Shown piece after piece: positions 23,679 to 30,281 of a stretch of DNA of 38,313 nucleotides. The first letter of the stretch is position 1; every line of letters starts with the position of its first letter. The DNA is from Firmicutes bacterium UBA1393 (GTDB lineage Bacteria; Bacillota; DTU025), in the NCBI GenBank assembly GCA_002305255.1, contig DBQN01000074.1:31779-70091 (forward strand). The letters run 5' to 3'. The position numbers and the translations under genes were made by a program. The notes under the pieces are model-generated. The model searched no databases. It had not been told where the DNA came from and was given only the letters and a program-made list of their open reading frames with translations.

Positions 23679-23813
23679 CCCCGGGGCGGCAAACTCTGAG
23701 CGTGACAGAGGATTTCGACGCCCTTTGTCTAATAAGCCCTAGTCGGCACTTGTGGCGCCGCTCGAGGTTGCCACTGCCAGTGACCGCGGAGGGTGTGATT
23801 TCCGATAGCAACG

Positions 23814-24542
23814 ATGCCGCTTGTGCTCGGGCACAGAGGGGTGCCGGGCGCGGCCCCTGAGAACACCATCGATGGCTTCAAACTGGCCATGGCAATGGGC
23901 GCCCACGGCGTTGAACTTGATGTGCATCTATCGCGCGACGGAGAACTCGTGGTCATCCACGATGAACTGTTGGACCGTACCACAGATGGCGTGGGCCCGG
24001 TCGGGTCGTTTACCCTTGCGGAGCTAAAGCGTCTGAATGCTGCGGCGCGGTTCCCCGGAGGCCACAGGCGTCAGGCTATCCCGACTCTGGATGAGGTTGT
24101 CGATGCGGTGGGCCCGGCGGCCGTGATTAACGTAGAGATCAAGAGCGGGGTAGTGCTGTATCCCGAAATTGAGCGCACTCTGGCGGAGTTCATTGATGCC
24201 AGGGCGCTGGCCCAGAGAGTCATCGTGTCGTCCTTCAATCACTACAGCCTTGTCGAGTTCAAGCGACTTGCTCCTGCGGTCGACGTGGGGTTGCTTTACA
24301 CCGCCGGGCTGGTCGAACCATGGCTCTACGCCAGACGCGTCGGTGCGCAGGCCCTGCATCCGCTGCATTTCTCGGTGACTCCGGAGTTGGTGTCGGCTTC
24401 GCACGACTGTGGGGTGAAGGTGAATCCGTGGACTCCCAACAGTGAGGAGCATATCCGCAGAGTGGCGGGGGCGGGTGTTGACGCAATCATCACGAACCGT
24501 CCGGATCTGGCCCTCAAGGTGTTGGGGGGGAGCCGCGAGTGA
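23814..24542 (+). CDS. Glycerophosphodiester phosphodiesterase
   Basis: Hydrolyses deacylated phospholipid headgroup diesters to sn-glycerol 3-phosphate plus alcohol. 242 residues, the short cytoplasmic UgpQ-like form without signal peptide. The catalytic set of the GDPD TIM barrel is complete: HRGVPGAAPENT (His and Arg, Glu-Asn-Thr), VELDVHLSRDG (Glu, Asp), VIHDELLDRTTDG (second catalytic His) and VNVEIKSG (Glu, Lys). ATG 23814 is the only start open in this frame, because a TGA lies 18 bases upstream; the nearest good ribosome site (CGGAGGG, 23787-23793) is about 20 bases away, so initiation may be weak. Its stop overlaps the following MFS gene by 4 bases. Confidence 0.9.
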   Translation: MPLVLGHRGVPGAAPENTIDGFKLAMAMGAHGVELDVHLSRDGELVVIHDELLDRTTDGVGPVGSFTLAELKRLNAAARFPGGHRRQAIPTLDEVVDAVGPAAVINVEIKSGVVLYPEIERTLAEFIDARALAQRVIVSSFNHYSLVEFKRLAPAVDVGLLYTAGLVEPWLYARRVGAQALHPLHFSVTPELVSASHDCGVKVNPWTPNSEEHIRRVAGAGVDAIITNRPDLALKVLGGSRE

Positions 24543-25891
24543 ACGGGTCTGACAGACTCAACTATAGGAGGACGTTTCTACTGGGGCTCGGATTCTTCGC
24601 AATAAGCCTGTGCTGGACGTTGTACAACTCCTTCGTACCTGTGTTTCTTGATGGCGCGCTGGCTGATGCCGCGCTCAAGAGCACCCTCATCGGGGTCATC
24701 ATGACCTTCGACAACATTGCCGCGGTCACTCTGCAGCCGTATTTCGGCGCAGCAAGCGACAGAACGTGGAACAGGTTCGGCAGACGGATGCCTTACATCA
24801 TGGTGGGAATGCCGCTGGGTGCAGCGTTCTTTGTTCTGGTGCCTCTGGTGAGGTACTCGCTGGCCCTGCTCATCAGTGCGCTCGTGCTGATGAACCTGTG
24901 CATGGCAGTGTTCCGGGCGCCCACGATCGCGCTGATGCCCGACGTGACCCCTCCGCGCCTTCGAAGCAAGGCGAATGGCGTGGTCAACCTCATGGGAGGG
25001 CTGGGAGCCATGATAGCGCTGTTTGTCGGCTCTGCGCTCTACAGGCTTGGCCCTGCGTATCCGTTCATGATGGCGGCTGTGCTGATGATCCTCTCAGTTG
25101 TGGTGCTCAGACGCACCATCAAGGAACCTACGCACGTGGAGGGAGTGGGCGACAGCTCGAGCGGATCCATCGGAATTCTGGAGGCACTGGCGAGCGTCGT
25201 ACGGCAGCGCGAGAAGAGCGCCATGCGCATGCTGCTGGCGATCTTCTTCTGGTTCATCGCCTGGAACGGCATAGAAGCCTTCTTCACTCTCTATGGTCGT
25301 GAGGTGTGGAACGTCTCGGAGGCCACGGGTGCGCTCTACATGGGGTTCTTCTCTGTGACTCTGGTGGCATTCGCGATTCCTTCGGGTTTCATTGCTACAG
25401 CCGTTGGCCGTGCCCGCATCATCCGGATTGGCTTGACCGTGTTGTCGATATGTCTTGTAGGTTTGGGACTCCTGGCCCACGACTCGCTTGGACGGCCCAT
25501 AGTCGAGGCTATCAACGGTGTGCTGGGTTTGGGGTGCGATGCAGCAGGGCAGGCCAGACTCCTAGGAGCGATGCTCGCGAACATCGGCATCATCGTGCCG
25601 GCCCTTATGGGCCTGGCGGGACTGTCTTGGGCGCTGATCAACACCAACTCGTACCCTATGGTGGTAGACATGGCCGTTCGGGCGCAGACAGGTGCGTACA
25701 CCGGTCTTTACTACCTGTTCTCATCCTTGGCGGCCATAACCGGTCCGCCGGTATTCGGGCTGCTCAGGGATGCCCTTGGCACCAGGGCGTTGTTCCCATT
25801 CTCCGTCGTATGTGTGATAGTGGCCTTAGTGTTCATGGCAGGCGTCAGAAAGGGTGACCCGACGAGAACGGGGCTCTCCGATGCCAAGTAG
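24539..25891 (+). CDS. MFS transporter, SLC45/GPH sugar-carrier-like
   Basis: 450 residues with about 12 helices. The loop 2-3 motif GAASDRTWNRFGRRMPYIMVG (read as SDRTWNRFGRR) matches carriers of the SLC45 and GPH glycoside type, which move sugars with H+ or Na+. A second hallmark is the MPDVTPPRLRSKANGVVN segment after helix 4. GTG 24539 overlaps the GDPD stop by 4 bases and follows a GGGGGGGAG ribosome site, so the pair is translationally coupled. The partner suggests uptake or release of a glycerol- or sugar-linked compound, though the substrate is unknown. Confidence 0.83.
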   Translation: MNGSDRLNYRRTFLLGLGFFAISLCWTLYNSFVPVFLDGALADAALKSTLIGVIMTFDNIAAVTLQPYFGAASDRTWNRFGRRMPYIMVGMPLGAAFFVLVPLVRYSLALLISALVLMNLCMAVFRAPTIALMPDVTPPRLRSKANGVVNLMGGLGAMIALFVGSALYRLGPAYPFMMAAVLMILSVVVLRRTIKEPTHVEGVGDSSSGSIGILEALASVVRQREKSAMRMLLAIFFWFIAWNGIEAFFTLYGREVWNVSEATGALYMGFFSVTLVAFAIPSGFIATAVGRARIIRIGLTVLSICLVGLGLLAHDSLGRPIVEAINGVLGLGCDAAGQARLLGAMLANIGIIVPALMGLAGLSWALINTNSYPMVVDMAVRAQTGAYTGLYYLFSSLAAITGPPVFGLLRDALGTRALFPFSVVCVIVALVFMAGVRKGDPTRTGLSDAK

Positions 25892-25925
25892 CAGGAGCGA
25901 ACATATTTCGGAAGGGGCATTACCA

Positions 25926-26975
25926 GTGCAGATCGGGATTTGTCTCTACGGTTTCGGCAACGTCGGGCGCGAGTTCGTCAGGGTGCTTGTCGCAAAGAGC
26001 GGCTATCTCAAGTCTCGCCATCAAATCGAAGTCATACTGCAGTCCATCGTAACCTCGAAGGGGGGCATCGTAAGGCCGGAGGGCTTTGGCGCCGGCGAGC
26101 TGCTGCGGCTGGCTGCCGAGGGCCGGCTGCGGGAGCACCCTGAGTTCTGCGAGCACAGTCCGGAGCAGTTGGAGAGATGGGTGCCACGAAACGCGGGCGG
26201 TGATATGCCACGGGTCATCGTGGATGCGACGTGGTCAGACCTAGCTACGGGCGAACCGGGGCTGTCGCGGCTTCGTCGTGCGTGCGAGCTTGGTTGCCAC
26301 ATCATCACCCTGAACAAGGCTCCTCTGGTAGCCGACTTCGATGGCCTTGTGGCCGCAGCCAGAGAGAACTCAGTTCAGCTCAAGTTCAGCGGTGCCACCG
26401 CTGCCGGCCTGCCTACCATCGACACGATCAGAGTAAGCCTTGCAGGGGCCGAGGTCACGTCAATTGAGGGCATAATGAACTCGACAACCAACTACATCCT
26501 CACAGCCATGTCAGACGAGGGACTGAGTTACGAGGATGCACTCAACCGCACGGTGGCCATGGGCCTTGCGGAGTCTGAGACTAACAGGGACGTCGCTGGT
26601 ATCGACACTGCCTGCAAGGTGCTCATACTGGCCAATGCGGCCATGAACGCAGGCAAGAAGCTCAGTGATGTCAAGATCAACGGTATCGCGGACATAACCC
26701 GTCGCGACATTGCCAGGTGGGCCATGGAAGGACGCAGCGTCAAGCTCGTGGGCAAGGCAGTCAGGCAGAACGGCGACGTCGTAATCGAGGTTGGGCCGGC
26801 GGCCATTCCTCACCGAGACTTCTTCGCCCAGGTGAGGGAGGATGCCAAAGCTGTCAAGTTCACTACGGATTTGTTCGGAGAGCTAACCATGGTTGGCGGC
26901 TCCGGCGGCCTTACTGCGGCTGCGGGTTCCGCCCTCAGAGACCTCGTAAACCTGGCGGGGGCCCTTAGGCCCTAG
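25926..26975 (+). CDS. hom: Homoserine dehydrogenase (short form, no ACT domain)
   Basis: Reduces aspartate semialdehyde to homoserine with NAD(P)H, a branch point to threonine and methionine. 349 residues from GTG 25926, 8 bases after GAAGGGG; longer in-frame starts (ATG 25881) are possible but lie inside the MFS gene end. The N-terminal Rossmann loop is LYGFGNVGREF; catalytic motifs are TLNKAPLVADF, FSGATAAGLPTIDT, the GIMNSTTNYILTAM block and ETNRDVAGIDTACKVLILAN. The usual C-terminal ACT domain (regulation by threonine) is absent. A related dehydrogenase with another substrate cannot be ruled out, because the AEADPxxDV consensus reads AESETNRDV here. ndk follows 7 bases later. Confidence 0.83.
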   Translation: MQIGICLYGFGNVGREFVRVLVAKSGYLKSRHQIEVILQSIVTSKGGIVRPEGFGAGELLRLAAEGRLREHPEFCEHSPEQLERWVPRNAGGDMPRVIVDATWSDLATGEPGLSRLRRACELGCHIITLNKAPLVADFDGLVAAARENSVQLKFSGATAAGLPTIDTIRVSLAGAEVTSIEGIMNSTTNYILTAMSDEGLSYEDALNRTVAMGLAESETNRDVAGIDTACKVLILANAAMNAGKKLSDVKINGIADITRRDIARWAMEGRSVKLVGKAVRQNGDVVIEVGPAAIPHRDFFAQVREDAKAVKFTTDLFGELTMVGGSGGLTAAAGSALRDLVNLAGALRP

Positions 26976-26982
26976 GGAGGGA

Positions 26983-27444
26983 ATGGCCATCTACAAGCAG
27001 GCAACCGAGACGACCTTCGTGCTCATAAAGCCCGACGGCGTCAGGCGCGGACTGGTAGGAGAGGTGCTGGCCAGGTTCGAACGGCGTGGTTTCGTCGTTC
27101 GGAGAGCATCGTGCGTGCAGATGACAAGCGGCGATGTGGCGGAACACTATCCGCACCTTGCGGCCGAGCCCTTCTTTCCTGAGATTGTCGGTTTCATGAC
27201 GTCAGGGCCTGTAGTGGCATTGGTTCTGGAGGCTCCGAATGCCGTGGCCGCAGCCAGGCAGATCGTAGGCGCGACTGATCCCATGAAGGCTGAGCCAGGT
27301 AGCATCAGAGCCGATCTGGCCACATCTGTCAGGTTCAACGTTGTCCATGCCGCCGACAGCGAGAGTACAGCCAGACGCGAAATCGCCCACTTCTTCCCAG
27401 GGGCTCGCGATGAGGAGAATGATGTCTCAGATGAGCGCAGCTAG
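26983..27444 (+). CDS. ndk: Nucleoside diphosphate kinase
   Basis: Transfers gamma-phosphate between nucleoside di- and triphosphates through a phosphohistidine. 153 residues. The N-terminal LIKPDGVRRGLVGEVLARFE is diagnostic, as is PGSIRADLA. The active-site His is H122 in NVVHAADSESTA, where most enzymes have NxxHGSDS; the Gly-to-Ala and Ser-to-Ala replacements near the His are unusual but leave the His and DS in place. The C terminus is about 10 residues longer than usual and acidic. ATG 26983 follows AGGGAGGG by about 4 bases and 7 bases after hom, so the genes are co-transcribed. Overlaps yhaM by 23 bases. Confidence 0.92.
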   Translation: MAIYKQATETTFVLIKPDGVRRGLVGEVLARFERRGFVVRRASCVQMTSGDVAEHYPHLAAEPFFPEIVGFMTSGPVVALVLEAPNAVAAARQIVGATDPMKAEPGSIRADLATSVRFNVVHAADSESTARREIAHFFPGARDEENDVSDERS

Positions 27445-28477
27445 TGGCAAGACTCAGTTCATATCCGACCTCAGAGTGGGAGACCCGGTGAACACCGTGT
27501 TCGCTGTAGTCGATGTGCAGCAGCGACAGGGCAAGAACGGACAACCATACCTGGATGTTAGGCTAGCCGATAGGACTGGCGAGATCAACCTCAAGCTGTG
27601 GAATTACTCCGGCGCTGCTGACCAGCGCATGACGCAGGGTTCGGTCATCCAGCTTGCGGGGCTGACGGTGAGCGAGTTCAGCGGCCGCCTGCAGCTTGCC
27701 ATGGATTGGTCGTCGTTCTTGAGACTCTCATCGATAGTGCCCGACGACCAGATCAGCCACGGTGACTTCGCGCCTGCCACCGACAAGGACACTGATCTGA
27801 TGTGGGCAGTCATCGAACGAGCCATACGCTCTGTTGAGAAGCGCCCCGTCAGATGCCTGCTCGAGTCTTACTTCCAGGATCCCGAGTTCGCCGCGTCCTT
27901 CAAGTGCTGGCCGGCAGCTGTCCGTCATCACCACGCCTACTGCGGCGGGCTCCTCGAGCATACCGTTGGTGTTCTCCAACTGTGCATGTTGGCGGCGTCG
28001 CAGTACGACAACGTAGACCGCGACTTCGTCATTGCAGGAGCGCTGCTGCATGATGTGGGCAAGCTCTTGAGCCACGCCTACGACAGGACGAAGGGGATCA
28101 CCGGGATGAGTCTTGAGGGGATCGCCGCCGACCACATTGTGTTAGGCGCAGAACAGGTGAACAACAAGATTCAGAGACTGATAGATGCATGTCCCGACCG
28201 GGGCACATGCGGCGATCCTTGCTGGGATCGTCGAATGGCGTTGTACATGTCACACCTGATCGTGAGCCATCACGGCACGCGCGAGTGGGGCTCTCCGGTG
28301 GAACCAGCCACTATAGAGGCGTGCATACTGCATTTTGCCGACAACATGGACGCGCAAGTCAACAAGTTCGAGCGAGTGCTGAAGGAGCCCGTCGTTCAGA
28401 ACGAGGGAGATTTCAGGTGGTCGGATTCGCTGGGCAGATCTGTATGGAGCCTGCTGCGGCATACAGTGAAACCATGA
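27422..28477 (+). CDS. yhaM: 3'-5' exoribonuclease YhaM family (OB-fold plus HD domain)
   Basis: 351 residues if started at ATG 27422; ATG 27419 and 27431 are alternatives around the AGGAG at 27413-27417. The N-terminal OB-fold (about residues 12-90, KTQFISDLRVGDPVNTVFAV... RTGEINLKLWNYS) binds nucleic acid. The HD domain has HHHAYCGGLLEHTVGVLQLC, the HD pair in GALLHDVGKLL and the later SHHGTREWGSP, the arrangement of YhaM, a Mn2+-dependent exoribonuclease and DNase of Bacillota. A C-terminal FADNMDAQVNKFERVL matches the family. The start lies inside the ndk end, so translation is coupled. Confidence 0.9.
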   Translation: MSQMSAASGKTQFISDLRVGDPVNTVFAVVDVQQRQGKNGQPYLDVRLADRTGEINLKLWNYSGAADQRMTQGSVIQLAGLTVSEFSGRLQLAMDWSSFLRLSSIVPDDQISHGDFAPATDKDTDLMWAVIERAIRSVEKRPVRCLLESYFQDPEFAASFKCWPAAVRHHHAYCGGLLEHTVGVLQLCMLAASQYDNVDRDFVIAGALLHDVGKLLSHAYDRTKGITGMSLEGIAADHIVLGAEQVNNKIQRLIDACPDRGTCGDPCWDRRMALYMSHLIVSHHGTREWGSPVEPATIEACILHFADNMDAQVNKFERVLKEPVVQNEGDFRWSDSLGRSVWSLLRHTVKP

Positions 28478-28529
28478 CCGCATCGGTTGCGTCTGAAAAG
28501 CAGCGAAGAGTGCGCGGAGGTGTCGGCAT

Positions 28530-29045
28530 GTGGGTTCGCGTATGAGGGTATCTGTTGTCCTCCTGCTGGTCATGGCGGTGTACCTGGCTGCGTCCGCCGT
28601 CGGCGCCGACCAGCCCAAGTCACTGGTGGGATCTGCAGCGCCGAGGATCAGTGGCACTGCGATCGACGGGTCGCGCGTGGACGTTCCCGCCGCGGGTCGG
28701 GTAACGGTGGTGGCATTCTGGAACAGTACGTATCGGCTGTCACTAGATGCTCTGCAGGGCATAGCCAGAATATTCGCTGCCTACGGTTCAAGTGGTCTCG
28801 TGTGCGTAGGGATCAATGCTTCCGGGGAGTCGTCGAACTCCATCTCTGCGGTGGCGCGAGGTCTTGTGGTGACGTACCCGCTGATCGGAGGGAGCACCGG
28901 TTCGAACGCTGCTGCATCCTACCGGCTCCAAGGAGTGCCGGCGGTGTTCGTCATCGATTCCTCCGGGGTAGTAGACTCCGCCTTCGGCGGATGGGATCGG
29001 TCGGTCGAAGCTGAGGTGAAGGCCAGAGTCGCCGCGCTACTGTAA
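28530..29045 (+). CDS. TlpA/redoxin-like exported protein lacking the CXXC site
   Basis: 171 residues. GTG 28530 is 9 bases after GGAGG. A signal sequence (MRVSVVLLLVMAVYLAASAV) precedes a thioredoxin-like fold: LVGSAAPRISGTAIDG, VVAFWNSTYRLSLDALQ, LVCVGINAS, YRLQGVPAVFVIDSSGVV and VKARVAALL, with the cis-Pro in GVPAVFVID. In TlpA and peroxiredoxin-like relatives the segment after FW is a WCxxC; here it is NSTYRLS, with no cysteine. The protein therefore should not act as a thiol reductant and may bind or chaperone instead. It follows yhaM by 52 bases and precedes two unknown membrane-linked proteins. Confidence 0.75.
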   Translation: MGSRMRVSVVLLLVMAVYLAASAVGADQPKSLVGSAAPRISGTAIDGSRVDVPAAGRVTVVAFWNSTYRLSLDALQGIARIFAAYGSSGLVCVGINASGESSNSISAVARGLVVTYPLIGGSTGSNAAASYRLQGVPAVFVIDSSGVVDSAFGGWDRSVEAEVKARVAALL

Positions 29046-29080
29046 ACCGGATTCTTCGGTTGCTCAGGGGGATGATGCGG

Positions 29081-29590
29081 ATGATCCAGCGCGAGGTTGC
29101 GATGAGGAACGTCGCCAGAGTCTTGCTTGCGTCTGGCGTCGTCTCCGCCATAGCCATGGCTTTGCTGTTCGGTGCGAACTACGTGGATTACGTGAAGTGG
29201 ACCCGTGGAGCGCAAGCGTCGTTCACGGCGGCGTCAATAGAGCCGTACGATGATACCGGCAGGCTGACAATGATGGTGGGCTTTGAGGCTCCTGCCGTTG
29301 GATACGGTGTTCGCTTTGAGTCAGTCGAGTTCACTCTCGAGAGTGAGCTCGGGAACCTTGGCTACTACCGAGTGATAATCCCAGATGAAGCCACCTCGTG
29401 GGTTATCGACAGTGCGTCTGCGGAACTGTCACTGATCTCTGACATTCCCACGGAGCATTGGCCGTCAGTTCAGGAGAGCAGTCATGTGACGATCGATGCC
29501 ACATTAGTAATTCGACTGTACCTGCCGGCCAGAGACATACCATTGAGGATGGGGCTGACAGGCGCGGTTGACAAGGAGGCTGTGCGCTGA
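29081..29590 (+). CDS. Single-pass membrane protein of unknown function
   Basis: 169 residues from ATG 29081 (about 9 bases after AGGGGG); starts at 29075 and 29102 are possible. One N-terminal membrane segment (VLLASGVVSAIAMALLFGAN) is followed by an external domain of about 130 residues with alternating hydrophobic strands (RLTMMVGFEAPAVGYGVRFE, VIDATLVIRLYLPARD-like spacing), suggesting a small beta-sandwich such as those of LEA-type or DUF4352-type proteins. No motif is recognised. Its stop shares a base with the start of the next gene (TGATG), so the pair at 29081-29982 is one unit. Confidence 0.55.
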   Translation: MIQREVAMRNVARVLLASGVVSAIAMALLFGANYVDYVKWTRGAQASFTAASIEPYDDTGRLTMMVGFEAPAVGYGVRFESVEFTLESELGNLGYYRVIIPDEATSWVIDSASAELSLISDIPTEHWPSVQESSHVTIDATLVIRLYLPARDIPLRMGLTGAVDKEAVR

Positions 29591-29982
29591 TGGGAGTGAT
29601 TGTATACGGTTTGGGTGCGACGCTCGGTACCGCCCTGGCCTGCAGCGCGGTGTCGCTTCGGTCGTTTCTGTCGGTCCCGCTGTGGGTCGTGTTCATCCCT
29701 GCTGTGCTGGTATGGATAGCTTGCGGCGTGAGGGGATTCGAGCCCGAAGGCATGATGGGCGTCGGTGGCATATCGCTCGTTGGAGGGCCGCTCATCGCGT
29801 CTAAGATCGTGGGATTACCGCTGGCCGCCGCCGAAAGATGGGCAGTGGGCTTCAACGTGATACGAAACTCCCTTGCGACTACCCTTGTGGTGCTGCTGCC
29901 GCTGTGTCTGATGTCACTGATGCTGGGGTCGACGCTCCGCGGGGCCATGGAGAGCGGTGCTCTCAGGTTCACGCGTCGCTGA
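29590..29982 (+). CDS. Small multi-pass membrane protein of unknown function
   Basis: 130 residues with about three or four membrane helices (GVIVYGLGATLGTALACSAV, VPLWVVFIPAVLVWIACGV, an amphipathic GGISLVGGPLIASKIV and ATTLVVLLPLCLMSLMLGS). ATG 29590 is 10 bases after AAGGAGG and overlaps the previous stop by one base. No family is recognised. It probably works with the single-pass protein encoded just upstream. The ABC importer promoter begins 15 bases after its stop. Confidence 0.55.
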   Translation: MGVIVYGLGATLGTALACSAVSLRSFLSVPLWVVFIPAVLVWIACGVRGFEPEGMMGVGGISLVGGPLIASKIVGLPLAAAERWAVGFNVIRNSLATTLVVLLPLCLMSLMLGSTLRGAMESGALRFTRR

Positions 29983-29996
29983 CAGCGATGTCGGGC

Positions 29997-30026
29997 TTGT
30001 CAACGGCATTGCCTGGGTGATATTCT
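29997..30026 (+). promoter_or_regulatory. Candidate promoter and long leader of the ABC importer operon
   Basis: TTGTCA (29997-30002), an 18-base spacer and TATTCT (30021-30026), with an extended-10 TG at 30018-30019. This leaves a leader of about 250 bases before the binding-protein ATG at 30282. The leader (30033-30281) holds no convincing gene; it contains a small hairpin GAAGG/CCTTC around 30095-30115 and a strong AAAAGGAGGT site at 30263-30272. I recognise no known riboswitch. Confidence 0.5.
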
Positions 30027-30281
30027 TGCTTCTAACATGCTTTTGCTGGAACGGCAGCCACGTAGTGTCCGGCCCTAGCCACATTTGCGCAAAGAAGGAT
30101 TTTAGGAGGCCTTCGCCGAATGTGGTAGGTGGGCATATGGGTTCCCAGGACGATGGGGAAGCGTGCTCGTGTGCGGAGGCAGAGGTGGCCTCAGTCATTT
30201 GCACTCCAACCCGCGGCTGTCATGTTCGTGTCGAGGTTCCAGCGTGCCCAGTGTGATCCAAGAAAAGGAGGTATTCAACAC

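Noticed and set aside
23787..23800. A GTG-TGA mini-ORF after GGAGGG ahead of the glycerophosphodiesterase
   Set aside because: A two-codon frame occurs by chance; no conservation can be judged.
27341..27421. Longer start for yhaM within ndk
   Set aside because: Residues upstream of 27410 are the out-of-frame shadow of ndk and lack a ribosome site.
30129..30281. A longer in-frame start (51 extra residues) for the binding protein
   Set aside because: The extra residues are Arg-rich and would bury the signal peptide; AAAAGGAGGT sits just before ATG 30282.
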